A stretch of DNA of 64,000 bases from Eupeodes corollae (Eukaryota > Arthropoda > Insecta > Diptera > Syrphidae). Location of the stretch: assembly GCF_945859685.1 (NCBI RefSeq), contig NC_079147.1, forward strand, positions 48,800,177-48,864,176. Direction: 5' to 3'. Each line of letters begins with the position of its first letter. Positions within the stretch are counted from its first letter, which is position 1. Positions 12,601 to 23,480 of the stretch are shown piece after piece. The notes beneath the pieces are model-generated. The model made no database searches, was not told where the DNA came from, and saw nothing but the letters and a program-made list of their open reading frames with translations. A program made the position numbers and the translations under genes.

Positions 12601-15600
12601 CACTGCTCATATATCTTGTCCAAGAGCTCGAAGAATATGTCTTTGGTGTCTTCATCTTTCTCCTCTGTTGGGGCATGCGCGCAAATTAGGCTTATGTTGG
12701 TGAATTTAGCCTTGGTGCGGATTGTTTTGATGCGCTCGCCCACACTGTTGAAACTCAAGACTTTTTGCCTGCGTCAAGTTCGAAAAACAAATCCACACCC
12801 AAATAGACGCTGTCTTTGTTCTCGGTAGCAGTCGCAGTAGTATATATTACAGTCTTTTAGTTTGCGTTTGCCCGGTCCATCGCACTTCTTGGATAATATC
12901 TGCCTTGCAACAGTTTAGGGCTTCCGATAATTTTTCGGCTGCACGTAGTCTGTGAAGGGACCTAACATTCCACGTACATATCCGAAGTTCGTTGTCCTTA
13001 TTTCGTTTGCGTGGTTTGTCAACAGCTTGTTGGTGCTTCGCAACTAAAGGTATTTTTTACGTGGCCAGGAAGTCACCCCGACGGCACAACCCCCAATCTG
13101 GAGAGCCAGATCCTTAGTATAACTCCTAGCAAGGGGAGCCAGATAAACTACTCCTTGCAGGCCTTTGGTTCGAATATGTCGAAGAAGCCCTATAAGGCGT
13201 TCACTAAGTAGTTCAACCTTACTGGAACTGTAGACGCCACCGTTAATTCCATCTCGAGAATTCGGCCGCTGCCGCCTGGATAAGGAGTGGTGCCTTAGTG
13301 AAAACACCTCTTCCATCTCTCTCGTTTGCTGCCACCAACAACTTTCCAATTGGGTTGAAACCCAATCTCCAGTTGAGGCATTAGGCACCCGATGTTCACA
13401 GCGGGGAGATGAGAGTAGGAGTTGATAGACAGAGGTGGGTTTTGAGAAAAACCTGTGGACGCTTGTGTCCTCTTCAATGCACATGTCTACCATTTGAAGA
13501 TCGGTAACAGAGATTATCTTAAAAAAAAACATAACTGTATTTACTTTTTTTTGTTTTTATTTATTTATTTATTTTTATTTAAAATTTATACTAACACTAG
13601 CTGACCCGACAAACGTTGTTTTGTCACATAAATAATTCATAGAGAATGTTTTGCTAGAAATGAATAACTAAGTTGTTGTTAGTGCGTAAGGATGGTGTAT
13701 ATTAGTGGGAGAGGTATAGAGATTGAGCCAAACAAATTTTTGTAAGCTATTTAAATTAATTCTTTAAAATTATGTACATACGAGTATCACTAAAAAAGAA
13801 TATCAATACCTTAATTCTACAGAGTGTGCAATATTTTTTGTGATCACATCTAGCCAATACAAACAAACTGATCTTTTGCTCACTCGAGTGCACGCCACGT
13901 AAAATGGCCCGTGTAAAAAACATGATGTGCTTAAATGTTAGCCGCAGACAGACATCGTTTGGCCTTGAAGGTGTTTGAATTGTATTGGCGCATTTGTGGG
14001 TATAAAAGGGATTCGAGCTAATAATATATTCTTACCTCGGAATTTGATATTTAGAATAATAAATAACAGTTTTTATTAATTTTTTAATTACTAATCGCTT
14101 GCCGTTGCACAACCTTGGTGGATTTAAATTACGATTACCGGAGATCCCACCTTTAGTTTTAAATGCAGTGGCATGCCCGGTAAATCCAATGAGTTCAAAA
14201 GCTCAGTTGGATAATTTACAGCTTTGGTAGCATCTAAATACTGTATCAATAGATTTGTATGACAACAAGTCTAATGGAAACAAATGTTGGATCTTGAGAT
14301 TTAATTCGTTGGCATCCACATTTTTTGCTGCTCAAATTGCTCTGTCTGCCGGCCACTCATGATGTCTGTGTACATCGGGAAATATCTGGTCAGTGAGAAT
14401 CAATAATCTAGCAGAAATTGACCCGTAATTTTATTTTATTTTGTAGTTACTTTTCCGTCGCATTTATCTAACAATTGTTTTGAGAATGTTTCAGCGGATG
14501 GATCTTGAAGCATTTCAACTTGCATATTTAATTTCAATTGTACTTTTTCAACATTACGCCACAGTGCCGATGATTTTAAGCACGGGTTGATCTCATCAGC
14601 GTACCTTGAACGCGGAATAACGGGATGATTTTGTCTGAAATCAGCAGAAAGGAGTAACCGACTGCCGCCAAATAGTCTGTAGTTGGTTTTTATATCGTTC
14701 AATGTCCAGTTCAACGCAATTGTGTGCCATAATGCATTTATCACACATGATAATTTTACACTGTTTCAGCACTGTGGTCTGAGTTATTTTGTTGATTTAA
14801 ATAAGCTGTTCTGTCTCCATTTGCCGCAATCTCAGAAGATGAAAAATGCCAATGCGATTCCATTATTTGATTCTATTTTAGCAAGAATCAGCGAAATACG
14901 CAATGTTTTGCTTGTTTCACTTATTAAATAATAACTCACTATTCAATTAAGTGTCTATTAAATCAGATACATTTCGATTTTGTGAATGCATACAGAAATG
15001 ACTAAGTGGTAGGTGGGCAATGATAATGCAAAGATCCTCAGTAGCAATCAATGCTTCATTGTACATAGCTTCACTATGATTGTTTGATTAAGATTGACTT
15101 TGTAATTATTATTCATCTCTTAAGCTAAGTTCTGCATTGGGAAAGGAATGCACTTCTTGTTAACAAAATATTCATATTTCATTTGAGTCAAATTTTCAAT
15201 TTGATTTTTCTCAAAACTTTACCGCATGTTAAAAACAATATTTTTTATAAGATAAAATTATTTTGAGCCCAATATCTCAAATTTTCAAAAAGATATTTGA
15301 GTCGAAAACTAATTTTTACAAAGTTTTATTAATGTTTTTTTTAGGTTTTTATTTTTTTGTAAAATCTCATATTTTTTTACAAGACTACGAGACGTCAGAA
15401 ACGTTATTTTTCGTTGCATACAATTATTTTATAGCTAAAATCAGTTTTTAATATTCGAGGTGACAATCGTTTGTTTAAATTATAAAAAATACCGGTAATT
15501 GAATATTTTTCCAAAAATATATTTGTTTGGTACAACATAACAAGATGTTACAGAAAATGAAATTCAAGTCGCTAGTCTTATTGGTTTGTGAGAAAGTCCT

Positions 15601-17260
15601 TTTTGCATCATTTTGCATTATTATCTGTATAATAAGACTTATTTGGAGGCAATATCTCTACTGGTTCTTAAGCTATGGACAACGAAAAAAGCATTCCGAG
15701 CTTTCTTTACATCTTTTATTTAGGTACAAGGCACCTTGAAATGTCGAAAAATATTAAAATTTGTAATTCGACAAATCGGACCGATCACAATAAGTTCCTA
15801 TGGGAAGTTAAATAAACCCAAACACAGTGAATTTGACATTCTTACTTTTGATGTTAGCATAGCCTACCACTAGTAACTTAGATAGAAGCATACCTGGATT
15901 TTTTTTTTGACAGGAGGAAATCTTCAAAAGACACTTGGCAGTACTCGACACGAAGTAGTGTAGGACTCTTAACCACTAAAACAACCTCTTCAACAGGACC
16001 AATCTTGAAGGATCGACTTCCGATTTTTCTTTCTTAACTTTGTACAATCACTTTGAGGGAAGTTTAAACTTTTAATACTTCCCCATGTTTTTTTAGACCA
16101 TAAGCTCATGAGGCTTGGTTCTTCTTAATCTCCGCACATGGTTTCTTATATTCAAGACGCACTCCATTAGAATTAGTACGACTTTGCAGTCTTTGGTTGT
16201 GCGATACAGCGTATTTTTTAACAACTTCTGTTACCATTTCTATGTTTTAGTCACGATGTAGATCGGTATTTCCTGTACAGATTACCTGGAATGCCACCAA
16301 ATAATCTAGGACAAATAACTGTTTCACTTATTATTCTCCTGCGTAATTTGAATCTACCTAGATTATGCAATAGTACACGTTTGACTATTAAAAAGATCAC
16401 TGGAAATATTCTTGAAGCAACCATTTTAACTGGAAAGTTTAAAGTAAAAGTGGTTCTGTTGCCACGAATTTCAATCGCACCGCCAGATTATATTATATCC
16501 TTCAGAAGGTTACAGTTTCCAATTCGTTTAGCTTTTGCTATGTCTATAAGTCTCAAGGCCAAACAATATAAATTTGTGGTTACGATTTAGTAAATCCATG
16601 TTTTTCTCATTTTTGCTTTACATCAACTGTACGAAAATGTTGATAAATTGTGTTCAAAGTCCTTCCCAAATCAGTAAATTTTTTTTATTTTTTTAATAAT
16701 TTCATTGTAATAAAGGTTAACGGTTGTTGAAAGTCTGTCATAAAGGTCGCTTTTTTTACAAATGACATTTATGTAAAAAGGCATGGTGGTACTCATGTCT
16801 GATGTTCACCTACCGTTCCCCTCGAATAGCTCATAACAATGTAATGTGACAAAAAAGTTAGACACAGCAACGCGTGGCCGGGTCATCTAGTAAAATATAA
16901 TATTTGTCTCATATTTTTCTTTTTAAAAAAATGTCCAAACTTTGGTATCAACCAAAAATTCACAAATCCTTTTTATGGTAATCAGGTATTCCAACATAAG
17001 ATTACTAAAAAATTTAAAATTTCCTTTTTGATATCATTATGCAAAAACTTGTTTTAAATTAATAAAATACTGTTTTAATTTTTTTCTTTTTAGAATTTGA
17101 TTCAACTTCTTCAGCGAACGGATCTAGCCTCGAATGCCTTAATCTCATAGTTCAAAGTATAAATAAAAATACATCCCCAAGTAGCAGTGCATCTTCATCA
17201 TCTTCATTGTCGTCTTCGGCTTCACTCAATCAATCTTTCGCTCAGAAGTGTACGACTTAA
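9676..17260 (+). CDS. 3' end of an unrecognised host gene (two exons)
   Basis: An internal exon at 9676-9754 follows a pyrimidine-rich acceptor ending in TTTACAG and ends at the donor TCAG|GTATGT. It encodes 'NSYTDSYFREKLQHFNKE' and more, leaving one base over. A second exon at 17094-17260 follows 'tttttctttttag', and its first two bases complete that codon. It reads 'FDSTSSANGSSLECLNL', then a serine-rich low-complexity tail (about residues 22-45 of the exon), and stops at TAA 17258-17260. AATAAA occurs about 45 bp downstream. Upstream exons lie outside the readable part. The family is not recognised. The 7.3-kb intron contains the RTE copy at 10375-13502 and the Helentron-like element at 13596-16891. 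The matching splice phase supports one gene; confirmation would need transcripts. Confidence 0.65.
10040..10350 (-). repeat. Closing module of the ~168-bp-repeat element, minus copy
   Basis: Reverse-complemented, this shares the 'cttgagctatggacgac', 'cgaacg' and 'ttcctatgggacgtt' module and one repeat unit with the plus copy at 196-1256 and with 15180-15835. It lies just left of the target duplication of the RTE LINE at 10375. Confidence 0.5.
10375..13502 (-). mobile_element. RTE-type LINE, copy A (defective)
   Basis: A perfect 10-bp target duplication, GGTAACAGAG, flanks it at 10365-10374 and 13503-13512, fixing both ends. Read on the minus strand it has a 5' region with a short ORF, then an apurinic-type endonuclease (about 12830-12015). 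Endonuclease motifs include 'LICAHAPTEEKDEDTKD', 'QIDHIAIDARHFSS' and 'DSDHYLVVAKV'. A reverse transcriptase (about 11590-10824) follows, with 'KLKSNKAARADGIAAELFK', 'GLRQGDALSCVFFNIVLE' and the catalytic 'RYADDIDIIG'. Frameshifts break the ORF. About 0.5 kb of the C-terminal region seen in copy D is deleted around 10490. The 3' end has the RTE-like short repeat tail, TTAAGTAAGTAAGTAAA on the minus strand. The family assignment rests on motif recognition. Confidence 0.8.
13044..13493 (-). CDS. Short 5' ORF of RTE copy A
   Basis: An open frame begins with an ATG at 13493 ('MVDMCIEEDTSVHRFF') only 10 bp inside the element's 5' end and runs about 150 codons. The same start is readable in copy C (around 34390 minus) and copy D (45444 plus). 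No domain is recognised; it is serine- and arginine-rich. It could be a short ORF1 or 5' UTR that happens to be open. Conservation across three copies with different flanks shows it belongs to the element. Confidence 0.45.
   Translation of the reverse strand: MVDMCIEEDTSVHRFFSKPTSVYQLLLSSPRCEHRVPNASTGDWVSTQLESCWWQQTREMEEVFSLRHHSLSRRQRPNSRDGINGGVYSSSKVELLSERLIGLLRHIRTKGLQGVVYLAPLARSYTKDLALQIGGCAVGVTSWPRKKYL
13840..14744 (-). pseudogene. Helitron Pif1-like helicase C-terminal part
   Basis: The minus ORF at 14744-14436 reads 'FGGSRLLLSADFRQNHPVIP', matching the conserved 'GG..v.l.GDFRQ.LPV' helicase motif, with S in place of G before DFRQ. Further down, 'LLNSLDLPGMPLHLKLKVGS' (about 14200) and 'HGPFYVACTRVSKRS' (about 13900) match the C-terminal Helitron helicase motifs. 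Stops and deletions separate them, so no functional protein is encoded. Confidence 0.7.
15180..15835 (+). repeat. ~168-bp-repeat element, partial plus copy
   Basis: It contains units with 'aaaagatatttgagtcgaaa' and the closing module ('ggttcttaagctatggacaacg', 'acaaatcggaccgatcacaa', 'gttcctatgggaagttaaa') shared with 1030-1256. The GGCTGGGATGCG head is absent. Confidence 0.5.
16291..16590 (+). pseudogene. Helitron helicase C-terminal fragment, plus strand
   Basis: The plus reading includes 'LLRNLNLPRLCNSTRLTIKK', 'ILEATILTGKFK' and 'FRRLQFPIRLAFAMSI'. These match the stretch between motif V and motif VI of Helitron Pif1-like helicases. The frame is open for about 99 codons but lacks the rest of the protein, and it lies opposite in strand to the fragment at 13840-14744. 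Confidence 0.7.
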
Positions 17261-17587
17261 ACATATATACATAAAATAATTGTGCATTTTTAAGGAACTT
17301 AAAATAATAAAATTCTCAAAATTATTTATTTTAATTTAAGTTATAAATAGGGATACAATGCTATACTTACACATATTTATATAAAAAATACATACATTTT
17401 AGAATTGAAAGCTATTGATGCCTTGAAAACCAACCCTTAACATTTTTAGAGTTTAAGTAAACTATTTGAATAAGAATAAAATTTTCCATAGAATATAAAA
17501 TTAATGTATAAATACAAAAATATTTATGTATAAATCTTAAGTTAATTCTCTGAATTAAATAAAAAAGAATAAATTATAAAAACTTTT

Positions 17588-18631
17588 TCAGTCTACTTCT
17601 AATTTTCTAAAACTTCCATCGACTCCAAAATCAGTTTGAAGATTGAAATTCTGGGATTCGTGTCGAAGTTTTTCATTTGTTCCGAGGAGAGCATCTTTTT
17701 CAAAATATTCCACATGATCTTGAAAGATTTTCTCAGTCTCTTGAATTAATTCTTGTTTGGTTCCGTTTTTGCCACCATACTCATCAGTAAGAGACTCAAG
17801 AGGTATAAAATTGTATAAGTCTTCTTCTTTTTCATGCAATAGAATCTATAATATAAGACTTAACAAAAATTTATGAAAGAAATCAAAGACAATCTTACCT
17901 CAAATGGAATATCCGCTGGCAGAATTCCATTAGCAAGTTTATAAGCAGCTTGCAATTCTCGTCTCAAATTAATTATATGAATCCTAAGCAGACGAACTGG
18001 AACACACTGCTCTTGGTAGTGATAGATCTTCTTCAAATCCATCGGATCAAAGTGAAGAGTCTGTTGGAAAGTACAATTCTTCAGATCTATGACCTGCTCC
18101 AAACCGTTAACACCAGTGACGTCGTCTTCAAAAGCCATTATTTCAAATAACATAAAATTAACCTTGAAAAAATCACGCAGTTTATGTTTTTGAGGGTTGA
18201 AGTGAGCGAATTGTGAAATGATAATCCTTGCGCCATTATTTGGATTTGGTTCGGGAAGGGCACATGAAAATCTGGAGGAAAATATCAACTACCATTAGTC
18301 TTATGAGTTGAATATAGATGAAACTCTTCACTTACCCACTTCGAACTATGTCCAAGACCTTCCAATCAACTGGACGAATTCTAAACAATTCCGAGTAAAA
18401 TTGCTTACACGTTAAATATGCTTCAATTCTTCGTTTGGTTTCTTCAAGTCGGAATTTACAAACTCGAAGAAAGGTAACAATAAATTGTTCATCATCACGG
18501 GCTATCAAATATGGTTGTTTTTCTATCCAAGATCGGATAGCTTTTATGTCCTCCAAAAGGTTATCCGGCCTTTCTCCTAAGATATCTTCAGCATTCTTTG
18601 CTAATTCAGTACTAAGTTGTCTGATACTCAT
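17588..18631 (-). CDS. CRAL-TRIO domain lipid-transfer protein, 3 exons, complete
   Basis: Exons on the minus strand are 18631-18336 (donor GG|GTAAGT), 18271-17899 (acceptor tttcctccag, donor GAG|GTAAGA) and 17845-17588 (acceptor ttatag, stop TGA). Phases join exactly and give 308 aa, the usual size for insect CRAL-TRIO proteins. Residues ~1-85 form the helical CRAL-TRIO-N region ('IRSWIEKQPYLIARDDEQFI', 'FLRVCKFRLEETKRRIEAYL'). The lipid-binding domain spans ~95-245 ('GVNGLEQVIDLKNCTF', 'RLLRIHIINLRRELQAAYKL') and ends in the 'IPLESLTDEYGGKNGT' motif. The family carries small hydrophobic ligands such as tocopherol, retinal or phosphoinositides in the cytosol; the ligand here is unknown. The gene is convergent with the plus-strand gene ending at 17260. 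No frameshift was seen. Confidence 0.9.
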
Positions 18632-18699
18632 TTTGATTTCTATACAAATTCAGAAAGTTTCACTCGGAACTGCAGGTAAGGAAACAGTTGCACGCTTGT

Positions 18700-19557
18700 T
18701 GTTATACGAGTACTGATAGAGAACATAAGATTAAGATTTTTAAACACTTCTAAACTGTTTTTAACTAGGTAGCTATCTCGATTAGTGTGAGTTATAATAA
18801 TCTTCTGATAACTAATATTTATTGCTAACCCTTGAAATAAACAATGTAAGGTTTTTTTATCTTATCAAAATTGATTTCAATTGCATAATTTGAATGTTCC
18901 CAGGTTGAACTTAGTAAGTGTATACAAATATCGAGGACACATAGTTACAGAAATAGAGGGGGTCTCAAAAACAATTTGAGATTTGAATGTATTATCTTCT
19001 TTTTGAAATTTGACTAGAGACCTGATCAACTATTGGATAACATATGGATAATTCCTCGAACAAATTTTTTCAATGTAAATGCCGAACAAATCAGTACAAT
19101 TGTTCGTAGTTTGTAGTAAAGGTAACGTTTATACTTAGCTTTCACATCTTCGTTGTTTTTAAAATTGTCTTCAATTGAATATGATAGTTTTTATATGATT
19201 GCAACAAACTACACTAAAAACAATTTTCAATGGAAAATTGATTTTTTGGCTAGAATGTTGTTAGTCGTTCGATTAAAGCTACCAGAAAAAAAGCTTAACA
19301 TACAAAGTCAAAGAACACTCCTAATTCAAATTGTATTGCAGTTTTTCATAAGTAGCAATTATTAAGGCATTTTGTAAAAAGTATTTTTTAGTGAATTTAA
19401 TTAGTTGAAATTTGTATTGATTTTTGTTTATATCCAAAACACAATTCATAAGTTGAAGTAAAACAAAAATCCATCAAATATAGTTTTCGAGTCTTTAACA
19501 TCGTTTTCCCGGGATATGAGATCACTTTTTAAAAATATTCTGAACAAAAAAATACAT
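18700..19557. other. Intergenic stretch, no gene seen
   Basis: AT-rich DNA upstream of the CRAL-TRIO start codon, where its promoter would lie. A possible LINE scrap ('LVSVYKYRGHIVTE', about 18908-18950 plus) is too short to assign. The plus ORF at 19153-19365 has no recognisable motif. Confidence 0.35.
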
Positions 19558-19558
19558 T

Positions 19559-19660
19559 AGGTGGCGCAACAGTTTGTTGAGAACTATGACTTATAACTCT
19601 CAAGTACTGTTGTCAGCGATGAAGAAGACCTTCAGTTTTAAGCCGAATCCTCCAGTTTCA
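19559..19660 (-). mobile_element. SINE 3'-end fragment
   Basis: The sequence 'TTAGGTGGCGCAACAGT' followed by 'aactatgacttataactctc' matches the 3' end of the tRNA-derived SINE (compare 26209 and 48405). It lacks the tRNA-like head and runs directly into RTE copy B. Confidence 0.6.
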
Positions 19661-20995
19661 TACTACTATTTGTACTATTTGGTTGCGGTCCTGTCCTACC
19701 TGCGTGCACCACCTAAGTTGGACTCTTCCTCTACTGCCACTGTCTTGAGGTATGGATTCGAAGACCTACCGGGCTGGAGTGTTAGTTTCCATTCGCTCTA
19801 CATAATCCAGCCAACTAAGTCTTTGTAGTTTTATTCTTTTAACCAGATCAGTATCGCTGTACAGTTCGTCGTTGTATCTTCTCATCCACTCTCCATCTAT
19901 GCAGACTAGAGCACAAATCATCCGAGGAATTTTTCTCTCTGATAACCCTAAGAAGCTCTTATCCTTGTTTGGCAGTGTCCAGGACTCAGAGTCACAAATG
20001 AGATCCAGGATGATGACCCTCTTAAAGATGGTGACTTTAGATGCTCGAGAGAAGACTTTACTTTGTAATTAAGTACAAAGAAGTACAAGAGTTATTCTAC
20101 GTCTGGTGTCATTGTCTGAATTTACGGAGGTACATAGGTAGACACATTCCATAACTACCTCAATGTTATCGTCGTCGTTCAATGATACCTTTTGATGACA
20201 GTATATACTTGCCCTCATTGACCACTAAACTCATCTTCTTCGCTTCCGTCGCAATGCTCAAAACGCTCCACTGACATCACGCTTTGATCTTCCAATTATG
20301 TCAATATCATCTGCGTATCCAAGTAATAAGATGGACCTTTTGAAGATTGTCCCTTTAGTGTTGACGGTTTAGTTTTGCACAATTCTTTCAAGAACGATAT
20401 TAAAGAAGTCGCATGACAGTGCATCGCCTTCTAAAACCTTTTTTGACATCAAATGCATCGGTGAGATCTTTTCCGACCTTGATAGAGCAGCGTGCATTCT
20501 CCATCGTCATTCTGCACAAACGGATAAGTTTGACAGGGATGCCAAAACTAGACATTGCTCAGTAGAGCTCTTCCCTATAGGTGCTGTCATATGCGGCTTT
20601 AAAATCGATAAAGAGATGGTGGGTATCAATTTGTAGTTCCTGGTTACTAGCCAAGATCTGCCGTAATGTGAAAATTTGGCGGACTTTCTTGGTCTGAACT
20701 CAGAACCCAATGTGATATCGACCTATCAGGTTGTTAACGAATGGCTTCACACGTTCACATAATAAGGCAGGATCTTATTTGCGAAGTTCATGAAATTGAT
20801 GCCTCTTAAGTTGGGACAATTCATAGGGTCTCCTTTTTTGAACATTAGACAGGCTACGCTAATTCGACTCATCGCGTTCTGCTTATAATTTAGCAGCGAT
20901 ACCGTCAGCTCCAGCAGCTTTGTTGCACTTCAGTTTTGAAATAGCTGTCTTCACTTTGTCGAGGTCGGGTAGGTGGAATTCTTATTCTACGTCAT
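19661..20995 (-). mobile_element. RTE-type LINE, copy B (degraded)
   Basis: Reading the minus strand recovers RTE pieces. They include the C-terminal region at 19730-20080, the RT segment with 'LSNLSVCAE'-type sequence near 20510-20530 and the 'KLK.NKAAGADG' region near 20900-20950. Frameshifts and short deletions are frequent. No termini or target duplication were found. It matches copies A, C and D rather than the subfamily at 60.4 kb. Confidence 0.65.
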
Positions 20996-21029
20996 CGCCT
21001 AACATTTAAAACTATCAGAAAAGATCCCA

Positions 21030-21316
21030 AGATCGTGCCGTGATGGTTCGTGTGTAAGACTGTCATGCCAGCGATCTTGGGTTCCCTGCCTGTTCCATCT
21101 AAAGTTTTATTCACGGGTACTGCCTCTTGCTAGGAATTCACAAATTCTCTAAGAGTAATTCTTGTCATGAAAGGTGCTTTCTCCAATTAGCCGTTCAGAT
21201 CCGGCTTAGAACAGTAGGTCCCCTCCATTCTTGACAACATTACTCGCAAATAAGAATGGCTGAGAGTTGTAAGTTACTAGGCCCTAGTTCTCAATGGACT
21301 GTTGAGCCACTTAATT
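21030..21316 (+). mobile_element. tRNA-derived SINE, plus copy
   Basis: The head 'gtgccgtgatggttcgtgtg' and the decayed B-box 'cttgggttccctgcc' are followed by the family body ('cacgggtactgcctcttgc', 'gccgttcagatccggc', 'gagagttgtaagttactagg'). It ends in 'GGACTGTTGAGCCACTTAAT', which corresponds to the RTE-like tail. It is in the opposite orientation to the copies at 26209, 48405 and 51240. Confidence 0.65.
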
Positions 21317-21599
21317 TATTTTTTATTCGACAGACCCTGATGCAGCCATTTGATGTTTGATGTCACTTATTTAACCCATTGAAACATCAAAATCTATGTA
21401 ATCTATAAAAAGCAGCAGAGCTTATTAGCTGTTTCGAGCCAAAAATCATCACATCCAGTTATTTCCTTTCTGAGTACCTACCCCTTTAAATAAACAAATA
21501 TTTCTTATACCTGTTCAGGAAAACAGCTAGAAGGCCTATTAGCTTTTAAGTATTGGACTATTCATTTTGTTAGCTTAATAAATATCTACAATAATATTT

Positions 21600-23480
21600 A
21601 TTCTTTCAACAAAAATCATCGGATTCATCTCGGATTAATAAGCAGCTACGTGACTTAAAAAGAAAGAAAAGTAATTCATACGTGAAATACAATAAATCAC
21701 AATATCAATCGGATTATGATAATTTTAGTAAATTACGTAAAGATTTTGTAGTTCTAAGTAAGTTTCTATATAGAGCTTATATCTTTAACATTGAAAGTAA
21801 TACTCGTATCAAAAACAAAAGTAAATCGTTCTGGTCATTTTTCAATTCAATGTTTTTCAGAGGTGTTAAATCGTCACATTTAGACTCCATAGTTGAATTG
21901 TTTGCTAATTATTTTAAATCCGTTTATTGTCATTCAGGATTTAATAATAGTTCACTGCACAACATAATAAGAAGGTTTCATATTGGGTCGATCCAGTTAA
22001 GTATTAAAGACTGAAATCACTTCAGTCTAATTATAGTTCTGGATCAGACGGAATTCCTTCGGCAAAGTTTAAAAATGTGTTGTGATTCTATCTGCGCTCC
22101 TTTCTCTCTCCAATCAGGTTCTAAAAATGATGTAGAAAATTATAGGGGTATTTGTAAACTCTCCGCGATTCCCAAATTGTTTGAAAGCATGGTGAAAATA
22201 AAACTTCGATTTTCTTACAAGTGAATATTTATCAGAAGTACAGCATGGTTTTGTATTCGGTTGATCATCTGTTACCAATTTAATTTCTGTCACTTCATAT
22301 GTCACTAATGCTATGGAACAAAAATTTCAAGTGGACGCAGTATACACTAAATTTAGTAAAGCCTTTGATTCTGTAAACTACCAAAAACTTCTGAAAAAAA
22401 CTTGAGATTTTTGTTTTTCTTTCTCACTTTCTTCGTTGGTTAGTGTCATATTTATCTTGTAAAACACAACAAGTTAAGATTGGAGATATATACTCAAAGG
22501 AAATTCAGTGTACAACAGGTGTCCCGAAAGGTAGCCACCAAGGTCCGCTCCTTTTCATAATGTTTGTTAATATGATATTGTCTTGGTCTTTAATTATTGT
22601 GACGATCTGAAAATATTTGCAAAAGTTTCGAGTTTGGACGACTGTCAACTTATGCAATCTGACATTGATTCTTTATCAAATTGGTGTCACATCAATAGCC
22701 TTAAATTGAATATCAAAAAGTTTAACACCATTTCCTTTTCCAGAAAATATCTTATTTTATTATTCAACTATGCAATTGAATCTGTGGATTTGGACAGGGT
22801 TTCAAGTATTAAAGAAATAGGAGTTATTCTTGATTCCCAACTTTCTTTTAAAGGTAATTTTGATTTTTCCTAAGGCTAACTCGCTGATAGGTTTCATAAA
22901 ACGAAATGGATAATACTTTAAAGATCCTTTCGTGTTGTTATCCTTGGAGATATATCTTATCAGATCAATTTTGGAATAGGCAAATGTTATTTGGAGTCCT
23001 ATTTATATAGTTCATTCTGATTGGATTGAAAAGATTGAAAGACAATTTACAAAATATATATATTTAAGAAAATGGGTTGGAACTCTAGTCCTAGTTATGA
23101 GGCTAGATGCCAATTACTTGCAATAAAGTCGTTACAATCAAGAAGAAAAATTCATAGTGTAATGCTTATTAGAGACTTACTATGCTACCAAATTAAATGA
23201 AAATCTCTTCTTGCCTTGGTACCAACCTATGGTCCCGCCAAGTCTTAGAGCGCTAGAGTCTCTTATTCCAAAGAATTCACATGACAAATTATGATAGTAA
23301 TGAAACTTTATCAAGATCTATTGTATATTTCAATGAAGTGTCTTCAAATAGTGATTTTTTAATCTTAATCGTAATAAATTTAAAACTGAAGTATTATATT
23401 TATTCACTTTTAAATTTGCTCTTAGAGTGCTTATGTCTGTTAGCTGTTATAGCTTGCAGATTAAATAAATACAAAAATTA
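21600..23480 (+). pseudogene. Non-LTR retrotransposon (Jockey-like group) remnant
   Basis: Plus-strand readings include 'KKSFWSFFNS'-type linker sequence (21682-22014 ORF), 'VENYRGICKLSAIPKLFESM' (about 22130-22190) and the frameshifted RT core (about 22340-22600). 'SLDDCQLMQSDIDSLSNWC' and 'LKLNIKKFNTISFSR' (22636-22745) follow. The motif order is that of a Jockey-group RT, but frameshifts are common and the catalytic motif reads NYCDDLKIF. It ends in A/T-rich repeats near 23480. No target duplication was found. Confidence 0.65.

Larger units (their letters stand above)
13596..16891. mobile_element. Helentron/Helitron2-like element, degraded
   Basis: The left end ACTAGCTGACCCGACAAACG and the inverted right end (ACTAGATGACCCGGCCACGC on the minus strand) form imperfect terminal inverted repeats. 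Helitron2/Helentron elements are known for such ends. Pif1-type helicase pieces lie inside in both orientations: minus 14744-13840 and plus 16291-16590. The ~168-bp-repeat element at 15180-15835 lies within. Length is about 3.3 kb. Two overlapping relics rather than one element remain possible because the helicase pieces face opposite ways. Confidence 0.55.
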
